From NCBI GenBank assembly GCA_036510575.1, contig DATCDR010000058.1:1-37758 (forward strand): a stretch of DNA of 37,758 nt, written 5' to 3'. The position numbers and the translations under genes are program-made. This stretch comes from DATCDR01 sp036510575. Lineage in GTDB: Bacteria > Actinomycetota > Acidimicrobiia > Acidimicrobiales > Bog-793. Every line of letters begins with the position of its first letter. Position 1 is the first letter of the stretch. Positions 24,208-32,141 of this stretch are shown one piece after another. The notes beneath the pieces are model-generated. The model was given only the letters and a program-made list of their open reading frames with translations, was not told the origin of the DNA and did not search any database.

Positions 24208-26421
24208 GTGACACGAGAAGATGACCCAGCCAAGCAAGATCACCGCCCACCACTTGCCGACAATGACCCTCGTCATCACGGCCACGCACGATCCGCGATA
24301 CCCAGCAGCCAGCTCAGCGACTCTGTACCATCCAGATCGAGCAGCGATCCTGCGAGCGCTCAGCGAGCACGAACGGCGTCGACAAGGCCGAGTGCAGACC
24401 GTGCGACTCTCAAAAGACGTGCAAAACGCCGCGCGCAGATCCGCCGACGACGATTCGTCCTCGCGCTCGTTTTAGCCGTCGTCGCCGTGTTGATCACCTC
24501 GGTCGTCACGTCGCCACCTGGAAAGCGCGGTGCGGTTCAAGCGGGATCGAACACGAACAGCCCGTCAGCCTCCAGCGAAACCGACGTGGCCGCGGCAGAG
24601 GCAGGCGAGCTCCCCTGGCAGCTTGCCGCGCCGATCAGCCGCGAGGTTGTCCTTCCCGATGCCCAGCCGAACTCGCTGCTCATCGCCGGGGGCCTCAGCA
24701 GCTCGGGAAGCTCAGACTCGGGCATTTACGCGCTCGACACGACCGACGGTGGCCTGACCTCGGTCGGAAATCTCGGGGTAGCCACTCATGATGCAGCAGG
24801 GGCGCTCGTTAACGGAGATGGGTTCGTCATCGGAGGCGGAAGCGCCGCGCCGAGCTCGGAGACGCAGCGGCTTGGCACGAACGACGGCTCACTCTCCTCA
24901 GGGTCGTTGAACCAGGCCCGCGCGGATGCTGGCGCCGCGACGATTGGCGACACCGCTTACATCGTCGGCGGTTATGACGGCCCCTCATTGGATGCAGAAG
25001 TTTTGGCGACGACCGATGGATTGCACTTCCGCGACGTAGCCGCGCTCACGGTGCCGGTCCGGTATCCGGCGGTCGCCGTGCTCGATAAGAAGATCTACGT
25101 CTTCGGCGGTGAGGCAAATGACGGCCGGCCAGTGCGAACCGTGCAGATGGTCAACCCGAGCTCGCACACGGCGTCGGTTCTCGGCCAGCTCCCACTCCCG
25201 ATTGCAGGAGCGGTAGCGGCGAACCTCGATGGCACCATCTATTTGGCAGGCGGCGAGTCCACAACCCGATCGTCGCTGCTGTCACCGATCGTGAATGTCT
25301 ACGCCTTCAATCCGGTGGGTCACGCGTTTCTTCGTGCCGGATCGTTGCCAGTCGCAATTTCGAATGCCGGCGCGGCGGTACTTGGAGGGCGCCTTTGGAT
25401 CGTCGGCGGCGAAACGGCGGGCAGTAGACCGAGCGCCGTCGTCCAGATGATCGAACCGAATCGGCGCTTCGGCGTCGCCGGAAGCGCGGGTGCCGGCTCG
25501 CCGTTCTTTGGCGAGCGGCTCTTGATCGCCGATCGGGGGAACAACCGACTCCTTCTTTTGAACGATTCCGACCAGGTGATCTGGACCTATCCCTCGAAAC
25601 GAAAGCCGGCCCCTCCGGGGGGTTTTTACTTCCCCGACGATGCATTCTTCATCCGCCATGGAACCGCGATCATCTCGAACCAAGAAGGAAACGAAACGCT
25701 CGTCGAGATCGCCTACCCCTCAGGGCGGATCGTCTGGCAGTACGGACACCCTCGCGTCGCGGGATCTGCTCCGGGGTATCTCAACAACCCCGACGACGCC
25801 TACCTCCTGCGGAACGGCATCATCACTGTTGCCGACCCGAAGAACTGCCGCGTCCTCGTGCTCAGTCCGCAGAAAAAGGTGCTCTCCCAGATCGGCACGA
25901 ACGGAGCGTGCGTCCACAACCCTCCGAGCGAGCTCGGCTCGCCGAACGGCGACACGCCGCTTGCAGACGGGAACCTCTTGGTCTCTGAGATAAACGGCTC
26001 GTGGATCGACGAGTACACGACTACCGGCAAGCTGGTCTGGACGGTGCACCTCCCGATTGGCTATCCCTCCGATCCCCAACAGGTCGGACCAGACCGCTAC
26101 CTTGTCGCCAACTACGAGGACCCCGGCGGGATTATCGAGTTCAACCGCGCGGGACAGGTCCTTTACCGCTACCAGCCAAACTCTGGGCCGGGAGTCCTCA
26201 ACCAGCCATCCCTCGTAGAACAACTCCCGTCCGGGGTGTTCATGTTGAACGACGACTACAACGAGCGCCTGATCGCGATCGACCCTGCCACCGGAGCGCT
26301 CGTCTGGCAGTACGGCACGACCGGTCAGGCGGGCACGACCACCGGGCTCCTAAACACACCGGATGGCTTCGACCTCCTCGGGAGCGGCGGCACGACCCCG
26401 ACACACCTGGCGACGGGCTGA
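24208..26421 (+). CDS. Membrane-anchored double beta-propeller protein (Kelch plus NHL/PQQ-like) 1
   Basis: 737 residues from GTG 24208. This start was chosen by alignment with the paralogue at 36000, since both begin VT-x-x-DD; the frame from 24103 would include part of the upstream element. A basic cytosolic tail (KRRAKRRAQIRRRR) precedes one membrane helix (about 83-102) and a Ser/Thr linker. Residues about 140-430 form Kelch-type repeats (LLIAGGLSSSGSSDSGIYAL, YIVGGYDGPSLDAEVL, IYVFGGEANDGRPVRTVQ, IYLAGGES, LWIVGGET). Residues about 430-725 form a second propeller (LLIADRGNNRLLLLND, GRIVWQYGHPRVAG, GALVWQYGTTGQAG). Both would lie outside the membrane. No catalytic residues are recognised; it may bind glycans or organise envelope enzymes. 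It is the first gene of the DPA operon. Confidence 0.82.
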   Translation: MTREDDPAKQDHRPPLADNDPRHHGHARSAIPSSQLSDSVPSRSSSDPASAQRARTASTRPSADRATLKRRAKRRAQIRRRRFVLALVLAVVAVLITSVVTSPPGKRGAVQAGSNTNSPSASSETDVAAAEAGELPWQLAAPISREVVLPDAQPNSLLIAGGLSSSGSSDSGIYALDTTDGGLTSVGNLGVATHDAAGALVNGDGFVIGGGSAAPSSETQRLGTNDGSLSSGSLNQARADAGAATIGDTAYIVGGYDGPSLDAEVLATTDGLHFRDVAALTVPVRYPAVAVLDKKIYVFGGEANDGRPVRTVQMVNPSSHTASVLGQLPLPIAGAVAANLDGTIYLAGGESTTRSSLLSPIVNVYAFNPVGHAFLRAGSLPVAISNAGAAVLGGRLWIVGGETAGSRPSAVVQMIEPNRRFGVAGSAGAGSPFFGERLLIADRGNNRLLLLNDSDQVIWTYPSKRKPAPPGGFYFPDDAFFIRHGTAIISNQEGNETLVEIAYPSGRIVWQYGHPRVAGSAPGYLNNPDDAYLLRNGIITVADPKNCRVLVLSPQKKVLSQIGTNGACVHNPPSELGSPNGDTPLADGNLLVSEINGSWIDEYTTTGKLVWTVHLPIGYPSDPQQVGPDRYLVANYEDPGGIIEFNRAGQVLYRYQPNSGPGVLNQPSLVEQLPSGVFMLNDDYNERLIAIDPATGALVWQYGTTGQAGTTTGLLNTPDGFDLLGSGGTTPTHLATG

Positions 26422-26503
26422 TGCGACCGGTAGCGCTACGAGAACGAACAAGGCGACGTCTCGGACGAGCCGCTCGCTCTTTTCAAGAGACGCGAGGGAG
26501 TAC

Positions 26504-27838
26504 ATGAGTTCGCTGCGACTACATGGAGCGGGACGTTCGGCCGCCCTCGAACGGCTTCGCGCCCTCGGAGTCCCGAGCTCGCCGGAGCTCAACGATACGG
26601 CCCCGCCGGAACGGGACCCGCAGCCGAGAACGCGCCGCGATCGTCGTGCGCTCCGGCGCGCCAAACGAGCAGCGCGAAAGACCATTCTTGGTCGCCATCC
26701 GTACCGCGCCGCGACGATCGTCGTGGTGCTCGGCCTCACCCCGGCGTGGGTCTCGCTCGGCACGGCTCTCAACGACCCGGGGCTCGGCAGCTCGCTTTCG
26801 GCCCGCTTCGCCGAATGGGCCCGCGGGCACGGCGGCGGCCCAGTCGTGGTCTGGGCGGAGAACCTCTGGTATTCCCACCATCAGCCTCCGATCGGTGGGA
26901 AACCGTTGAAAGGCGCCATCCCGCCACCCCCCAGCTCGACCTCTTCAAAGGGCACATCGTCCGCACACCTCGTTACGCACTTACCGACCCCGGCACGGAT
27001 CACTCCACTTGCCAGACCGCCAATCCCCGGTGAGGGCGTCTGGCACCCCGTTGGTCGCAAGGTTGATGGACTTTCCGCCGTCTACGAGGCTTACCTCCGT
27101 CCCGATACGATTCACACGAGCGTCGTCGTCGGCGTCGCCTGGATGGACACGAAGTTGCTCCGAGCCACCCTCTACTCCGGAAGCACGATTCCCGGCGGTG
27201 GGCCGTACCCATATACCGCGCCCATCGCGCCGAGCGCGGCGAAGAGCGTCGTTGCGGCGTTCAATGCCGGGTTTCTCATGAGCAATGCGAACGGCGGCTA
27301 CTACACCAACGGCCACGTCGTCAAACCACTCCGGAGCGGTGCCGCTTCGCTCGTGATCTATCGCAACGGCTCAGCAACTGTCGCCGAGTGGGGGCGGGAC
27401 GCCACGATGACCTCAGATGTCGTGGCAGTCCGTCAGAATCTCGACTTGCTCGTCGACGGTGGCAAACCCGTTCCCGGGCTCAACGCGAACGACACGAGTA
27501 AGTGGGGCTACACGCTCGGCAATCAGGTCTACGTCTGGCGATCCGGCGTCGGCGTTACTTCCGACGGTGCGTTGGTGTATGTGGGTGGGCCGGGGCTCAA
27601 CATCACGACGCTCGCGAAGCTTCTCGTGCGCGCCGGAGCGGTGCGAGGCATGGAGCTCGACATCAACACCGACTGGGTCAATTTTGCAACTTACGACCCA
27701 AGTGCAGCGTCTGCTCCCGCAGGCGCAGCAAATGGGTCCTTGCTCTTGTCCAGTATGACTGGCACGACAGCGCGCTACTTCGAGTCGTGGTGGTCTCGCG
27801 ACTTCTTCACTATGTCCGCACGCGGCAAGGCCGGCTGA
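26504..27838 (+). CDS. Phosphodiester glycosidase (NAGPA-like) paralogue 3
   Basis: 444 residues from ATG 26504, with GAGGGAG just upstream; an in-frame ATG at 26363 lies inside the preceding gene and lacks such a site. A basic cytosolic region, one membrane helix (about 65-88) and a Pro/Ser linker precede the domain (about 175-444). Landmarks are those of paralogue 1: GEGVWHPVGR, GVAWMDTKLLRATLYSG, VAAFNAGFLM, ASLVIYRNGSATVAEWGRDA, VWRSGVGVT and GMELDINTDW. The N in AFNAGF and D in ELDIN are kept, but the GGGS block of the wider family is absent. It sits between the propeller gene and the DPPR synthase, so its substrate may involve polyprenyl-linked or envelope pentose/hexose phosphodiesters (inference). 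Confidence 0.83.
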   Translation: MSSLRLHGAGRSAALERLRALGVPSSPELNDTAPPERDPQPRTRRDRRALRRAKRAARKTILGRHPYRAATIVVVLGLTPAWVSLGTALNDPGLGSSLSARFAEWARGHGGGPVVVWAENLWYSHHQPPIGGKPLKGAIPPPPSSTSSKGTSSAHLVTHLPTPARITPLARPPIPGEGVWHPVGRKVDGLSAVYEAYLRPDTIHTSVVVGVAWMDTKLLRATLYSGSTIPGGGPYPYTAPIAPSAAKSVVAAFNAGFLMSNANGGYYTNGHVVKPLRSGAASLVIYRNGSATVAEWGRDATMTSDVVAVRQNLDLLVDGGKPVPGLNANDTSKWGYTLGNQVYVWRSGVGVTSDGALVYVGGPGLNITTLAKLLVRAGAVRGMELDINTDWVNFATYDPSAASAPAGAANGSLLLSSMTGTTARYFESWWSRDFFTMSARGKAG

Positions 27839-27842
27839 GACG

Positions 27843-28886
27843 ATGGGAAAAGTCCTGCCGCAGCTGCACGTTGCATCTCGCTCGTCTTCTGTCGCAGCAC
27901 CTGAGACGCGCGAGCCGCAGTGGGGAGACCAACACCCAGAGACGGACCTACGCGAGACGGTCGCGTCCACATCTGTCGTCACGGTTAGCCCACGGCGAGC
28001 ACTTCCCTTTGCGCTATTGGTCGCGACGCGACCTCGGCAATGGATGAAGAACTTGCTCGTCTTCGCGGCTCCCGGGGCGGCCGGTCTCCTCGGCCGAGCG
28101 GTCGTCGTCGAGAAAACCGCTGCCGCGGCTGGGCTATTCCTGATCGCTTCTGCGGGTACGTACCTCGTCAACGACGCGATCGATGCTTCCGCGGATCGCC
28201 TGCACCCCGACAAGCGACATCGGCCAGTGGCATCTGGGGAGCTTTCCGGTCCGCTTGCGATCGGCATCGGAAGTTCGCTGCTCGTTCTCGCCGTTATCGG
28301 CGCGGCCTTCCTCGCCGGCCTTCAGCTTGCGAGCGTGATCGGAGCGTACGTCGTAACGAGCCTGACCTACACACTCTGGCTAAAGCGAGTTGCCGTCGTC
28401 GAGCTCGCCTGCGTGTCGGCAGGATTCGTTCTTCGTGCCGTTGCCGGAGGAGCGGCCGTGCACATCCCGATCTCACCCTGGTTCGGCATCGTGACCTCGT
28501 CAGCAGCACTCCTTGTCGTCGCGGGCAAGCGAAGCGCGGAGATCGACCTGCTCGGTCGCGCCGGATCCCTGCATCGTCACGTTCTCGATAAGTACTCGGC
28601 GTCGTTCCTTCGTTCGGTGAGGTTGATCGCAGCGGCGGTCGCGATCGTCAGTTTCTGCCTGTGGGCATTCGCACGGGCGACTCACATCGACTCCGGTCGA
28701 GCCGATTCCGACAATGTCTTATTCGAGCTTTCGATCCTCCCCTTCGTTCTCGGTATCTTGAGCGTCGAGCTCGCGATTGACTCGGGTGAGGGCGGTGCTC
28801 CCGAGGAGCTCGTAATTCATAGTCACGTGATCCAAGCACTCGGGGCTGTTTGTCTCGCGCTCGTCGCCGTTGCGATCTACTCGTGA
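27843..28886 (+). CDS. ubiA: Decaprenyl-phosphate phosphoribosyltransferase (DPPR synthase, UbiA family)
   Basis: 347 residues from ATG 27843, four bases after the previous stop. It transfers 5-phosphoribose from PRPP to decaprenyl phosphate, the first step to DPA. The mark of this subgroup is ATRPRQWMKNLLVFAAPG, as in mycobacterial Rv3806c. The Mg/PRPP-binding motif is NDAIDASADRLHPDKRHRPV (NDxxDxxxD), and a second Asp/Lys-rich loop is near AGKRSAEIDLLGRAG. Around nine membrane helices are seen. The first 60 residues are an unusual hydrophilic extension, and the true start may be later. Its stop overlaps the dprE1 start (GTGA). Confidence 0.93.
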   Translation: MGKVLPQLHVASRSSSVAAPETREPQWGDQHPETDLRETVASTSVVTVSPRRALPFALLVATRPRQWMKNLLVFAAPGAAGLLGRAVVVEKTAAAAGLFLIASAGTYLVNDAIDASADRLHPDKRHRPVASGELSGPLAIGIGSSLLVLAVIGAAFLAGLQLASVIGAYVVTSLTYTLWLKRVAVVELACVSAGFVLRAVAGGAAVHIPISPWFGIVTSSAALLVVAGKRSAEIDLLGRAGSLHRHVLDKYSASFLRSVRLIAAAVAIVSFCLWAFARATHIDSGRADSDNVLFELSILPFVLGILSVELAIDSGEGGAPEELVIHSHVIQALGAVCLALVAVAIYS

Positions 28887-30271
28887 GCACATCGCCAGTC
28901 ACGACGGTGCGCGGCCGTTTCGATCTCGTCAGCGGTTGGGGAGTTGGCTCGAGGTCAGCAGCCCGTATCGAACGCGTCGAGACCCAGGAAGGCCTGGAGC
29001 GAATTGTGCAGGGCGTCATGGAGTCTCCTGCGCGGATCCTTCCCCGGGGACTTGGGCGTTCGTACGGTGATGCTGCGCAGTGCGCGGGAGGAACCATCCT
29101 CGACTGCACCTCGCTCGATCGAGTCGTCGAGGCCGATCTCGACCATGGAAGGCTCCGCGTCGAAGCGGGAATGTCGCTTGACGCACTGCTCGCGCTCGTC
29201 GTCCCAGCAGGATGGTTCGTTCCGGTCACGCCCGGCACGCGCCACGTCACCATCGGCGGCGCGATTGCGGCGGACGTGCACGGCAAGAACCACCATAGAG
29301 ACGGTGCGTTCGGCACCCACGTCGAACAACTCTCCCTCATCACCGCACGCGGACGGTTCGACGTCGGCCCCACAACGCAGAGCGATCTCTACTGGGCGAC
29401 GGTCGGCGGAGTGGGACTGACCGGCACGATCGTCGAGGCGACCCTCCGGTTGCACCCGATCGAGTCGGGGTTGATGACCGTCGACACGCTCCGCGCCGGC
29501 GACCTCGATGAGTGTATGGCAGAGCTCGCCGCCTCTGACGACCGCTACCGCTACTCCGTCGCCTGGGTGGATTGCGTCGCACGTGGCCGACATCTCGGTC
29601 GCTCGGTACTGAGCCGCGGTGACCACGCTCGGCTAAGCGATCTCCCGCCGCGAGTGAAGCAACCGCTCACCTACCGATCGACGACATCGCTAAACGTGCC
29701 GATGACCGCGCCGTTCAATCTGGTGAGCGCAGCTGCGGTCCGGGCGGGGAATGAACTGTGGTATCGAAAAGCGCCAGCACGTCGCCTTGGCGAGCTGCAG
29801 TCGCTCTCGAGCTTTTTCTACCCGCTCGACGCGGTGGGGAACTGGAACCGACTCTACGGCCCGCGAGGATTCACGCAATACCAATTCGTTGTGCCCTTCG
29901 GCGAAGAACAGGCGATCCGCAAGTGCATCGAGTACCTCCACGCTCACCAGATCGCGCCGTCACTCGGAGTGCTGAAGCGTTTCGGTGATTCCGATTTGGC
30001 ACCGCTCTCGTTTCCCATTCCCGGATGGACACTCGCGCTCGACCTCCCCCTCGGTGGACGGAAAATCGGGTGCGTGCTGGATGGACTTGACGAACTCGTC
30101 GCGGAGGCCCACGGACGCGTCTACCTCGCGAAAGACGGACGGCTGAGACCTGAGATCTTCAAGACGATGTACCCACGTCTAGACGATTGGCTCGAGACGC
30201 GGGCGCAACACGACCCGACGGGAGTCTTCGCCTCCGATCTTTCCCGGCGTCTCGGGATCACGGCCGAGTAA
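28883..30271 (+). CDS. dprE1: Decaprenylphosphoryl-beta-D-ribose 2'-oxidase DprE1
   Basis: 462 residues from GTG 28883, overlapping the ubiA stop; the mycobacterial enzyme is nearly the same length. FAD-linked oxidase motifs: LPRGLGRSYGDAAQ, PVTPGTRHVTIGGAIAADVH and HGKNHHRDGAFGTHVEQLSL; the active-site His is in HGKNHH. The substrate domain shows LAPLSFPIPGWTLALDLPL and VYLAKDGRLRPEIFKTMYPR with the conserved Lys. At the position of the benzothiazinone-reactive Cys387 of the tuberculosis enzyme there is Ala385 (codon 30035-30037). It oxidises the ribose 2'-OH, and DprE2 then reduces the keto group. Confidence 0.95.
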   Translation: MSTSPVTTVRGRFDLVSGWGVGSRSAARIERVETQEGLERIVQGVMESPARILPRGLGRSYGDAAQCAGGTILDCTSLDRVVEADLDHGRLRVEAGMSLDALLALVVPAGWFVPVTPGTRHVTIGGAIAADVHGKNHHRDGAFGTHVEQLSLITARGRFDVGPTTQSDLYWATVGGVGLTGTIVEATLRLHPIESGLMTVDTLRAGDLDECMAELAASDDRYRYSVAWVDCVARGRHLGRSVLSRGDHARLSDLPPRVKQPLTYRSTTSLNVPMTAPFNLVSAAAVRAGNELWYRKAPARRLGELQSLSSFFYPLDAVGNWNRLYGPRGFTQYQFVVPFGEEQAIRKCIEYLHAHQIAPSLGVLKRFGDSDLAPLSFPIPGWTLALDLPLGGRKIGCVLDGLDELVAEAHGRVYLAKDGRLRPEIFKTMYPRLDDWLETRAQHDPTGVFASDLSRRLGITAE

Positions 30272-30282
30272 GGACGGGCCAA

Positions 30283-30873
30283 GTGCAACACCTGCTCGCC
30301 CATCACGGCTATGTCGCCCTTATCGTCATCGCGCTCGCGCAGGCCGCCTGTCTCCCAATTCCCTCGGAGATCACCGTCGGCTTCGCAGGAGTCCTCGCTG
30401 GCGAGGGCGAGCTCAATCTCGCTGCGATCGTCGCCGTAGCCACGCTCGGCGAGCTCGCTGGTTCCTACGTCGCATATACGATCGGTCGGGTTAGAGGTCG
30501 GCCATTAATCCACCGGATCGGACGCTACGTGCTCATCACCTCAGCGGACCTCGACCGCGCCGAACGGTTCTTTTCTGGACGCGGAAACCTCGCCATCGCG
30601 ATCGGGCGGGCATTGCCCTTTCTACGCCCGTTCGTGTCGATTGCAGCTGGCGTCGTGGAAATGCCAACCCGACGCTTTCTCGCCTGTAGCTTCGTCGGAA
30701 CTCTCCTTTATACGACCACGCTTTCCTCGATTGGCTATGGGGTCGGAACAAGCTGGAGAACGATCATGCCCGACTTCTCGCTCGCCGGATATGTCGTCGT
30801 CGCGCTCATCGGGCTCAGCACGGCTGGGGCGCTCGCGCAGCGCGTGAGGGCGCTGCGAACGGAACAACTGTGA
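30283..30873 (+). CDS. DedA-family membrane protein within the DPA operon
   Basis: 196 residues from GTG 30283, with AAGGA upstream; the open frame before it lies inside dprE1. Family motifs: LPIPSEITVGFAGVLAGEGE, LGELAGSYVAYTIGRVRGRP, and RALPFLRPFVSIAAGVVEMP with the conserved Arg residues. About four to five membrane or re-entrant segments are seen. DedA proteins include polyprenyl-phosphate flippases, so recycling of decaprenyl phosphate or flipping of DPA is a reasonable hypothesis. Its stop overlaps the dprE2 start (GTGA), so the genes are co-translated. Confidence 0.88.
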   Translation: MQHLLAHHGYVALIVIALAQAACLPIPSEITVGFAGVLAGEGELNLAAIVAVATLGELAGSYVAYTIGRVRGRPLIHRIGRYVLITSADLDRAERFFSGRGNLAIAIGRALPFLRPFVSIAAGVVEMPTRRFLACSFVGTLLYTTTLSSIGYGVGTSWRTIMPDFSLAGYVVVALIGLSTAGALAQRVRALRTEQL

Positions 30874-31631
30874 ACGACGTGACCGGGATGCCACAGACCG
30901 CCGTCGTGCTCGGCGGTAGCTCCGACCTAGCGCTCGCGGTGCTTCGACACTTGGCGTCCCGGCGGTTGCGCGCCGTTGTGCTTGGCGGTCGAGAGGAATC
31001 CAGCCTCCTAGCGGCGGCGAAAGCACTCTCGGACCTCGGCGTCGAGCGCGTCGAGACGGCTCATTTTGATGCACTCGAGACAACGCGCCACGAGGCCTTT
31101 GCCGCGCACGCGATGGAGCTTCTTGGCTCGATCGACCTTGTCATCGTGGCGACTGGTCTGCTCGGCACCGGCGAACTCGACACGCTCGATGCTGGTGAGG
31201 TCGCCAGGTCCATCGATACGAACTTCGCCGGGCCCGCTGCGGCGGCGACCGCTTTCGCAAATCTGATGCGCCGACAAGGATACGGGCGCGTCGTCGTCTT
31301 CTCCTCGGTGGCGGGCGTGCGCGTCCGTCGGTCAAATTTCGTCTACGGCGCTGCGAAGGCAGGGCTTGACGGCTTTTGCCAAGGTCTTTCCGACGCGCTT
31401 CGTGGTTCGGGCGTCGACGTGATGATCGTGCGCCCCGGATTCGTGCACACGAAGATGACTGCGGGACTGACAGCTGCACCCTTCTCTGTAACCGCCGACC
31501 AGGTCGCGACAGCCGTGGTCCAGGGTCTCGAGCAGGGTGCGTCACTCGTCTGGGTTCCAGGCGTGCTCGCATTCGTTTTTGGCGTCTTGCGGTTCCTTCC
31601 TCGCTCCCTTTGGCGTTTGATCCCCGGATGA
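30870..31631 (+). CDS. dprE2: Decaprenylphosphoryl-2-keto-ribose reductase DprE2 (SDR family)
   Basis: 253 residues from GTG 30870, close to the mycobacterial length. It has a Rossmann NAD-binding motif VVLGGSSDLALAVLRHLASR, the Asn/Ser block VVFSSVAGVRVRRS, and the catalytic YxxxK in FVYGAAKAGLDGFCQGL. VRPGFVHTKMTAGL is the usual SDR segment after it. It completes the epimerisation that gives decaprenylphosphoryl-arabinose, the arabinose donor for envelope arabinans. It is the last gene of the operon; no clear terminator follows. Confidence 0.92.
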   Translation: MNDVTGMPQTAVVLGGSSDLALAVLRHLASRRLRAVVLGGREESSLLAAAKALSDLGVERVETAHFDALETTRHEAFAAHAMELLGSIDLVIVATGLLGTGELDTLDAGEVARSIDTNFAGPAAAATAFANLMRRQGYGRVVVFSSVAGVRVRRSNFVYGAAKAGLDGFCQGLSDALRGSGVDVMIVRPGFVHTKMTAGLTAAPFSVTADQVATAVVQGLEQGASLVWVPGVLAFVFGVLRFLPRSLWRLIPG

Positions 31632-31895
31632 CCACTGCGCCAAGTTCCCACTGGTCCACCGACTCGATGCACTGAGATGGCAAACGGCCATATGTCACCA
31701 AGCGTCAATCCGTTGCGGAGCAGATTCCGCACGTCGCCGTCGAAGCCAGCGTCGTAGGAGCCGGTCTCTTCGAGAGATGCGTCATCCGCTACCTATCAGT
31801 GAGTGAAGAGGTAGATGTTCATGCAATCCTTCATTATTCACTCGGGTTATTTCGCCCTGTTCCGGCGAATCCTTCATCAGAGGTCGGTTTCTACC

Positions 31896-31919
31896 GAGAG
31901 CGTGACGACTGCATGAACG
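31896..31919 (-). promoter_or_regulatory. Shared upstream element, degenerate orphan copy
   Basis: Minus strand: CGTTCATG (31919-31912), CAGT, CGTCACGCTCT. The first block and spacing are exact, the second block is degenerate. It points back toward the end of dprE2 and no minus-strand gene follows. Confidence 0.35.
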
Positions 31920-32035
31920 GACTCTGGGAGGATTCGTAAAAGGCGCAGAACAGCTTCACAGGGTGCAGAGGAGTCCATCCACAACCTTCGCCGCCTTGCT
32001 TGGAAGCCACCACGCCGCGGGCACAGCGCAAAGGT

Positions 32036-32057
32036 GAGGGCGTGGTCCCACGCCCTC
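32036..32057. promoter_or_regulatory. Perfect 10-bp inverted repeat upstream of the b561-like gene
   Basis: GAGGGCGTGG, TC, CCACGCCCTC: ten paired bases on each side of two central bases. It lies 44 bases before the shared element at 32101 and 85 bases before the ATG. With so small a centre, a protein-binding operator is more likely than a terminator. Confidence 0.55.
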
Positions 32058-32100
32058 ATCGAGATGGAGCGCACGGTCGATGCGAGTTCCCGCTTGAGAA

Positions 32101-32132
32101 CGTTCATGTTGACGTAAGGCTCATTCACCAAT
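32101..32132 (+). promoter_or_regulatory. Shared upstream element, strong copy (b561-like gene)
   Basis: CGTTCATG (32101-32108), TTGA, CGTAAGGCTCA (32113-32123); the TACC block is not conserved here. It ends ten bases before the ATG at 32142, similar to the close spacing at glycosidase 1. Confidence 0.65.
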
Positions 32133-32141
32133 ACTGATCAC

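Larger units (their letters stand above)
31632..32141. other. Gap after the DPA operon with two shared elements and a palindrome
   Basis: About 510 bases. It holds an orphan, degenerate element on the minus strand (31896-31919), the palindrome at 32036-32057 and the element of the b561-like gene. The 84-codon minus-strand frame crossing it (32131-31877) has no recognisable features. Confidence 0.55.
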
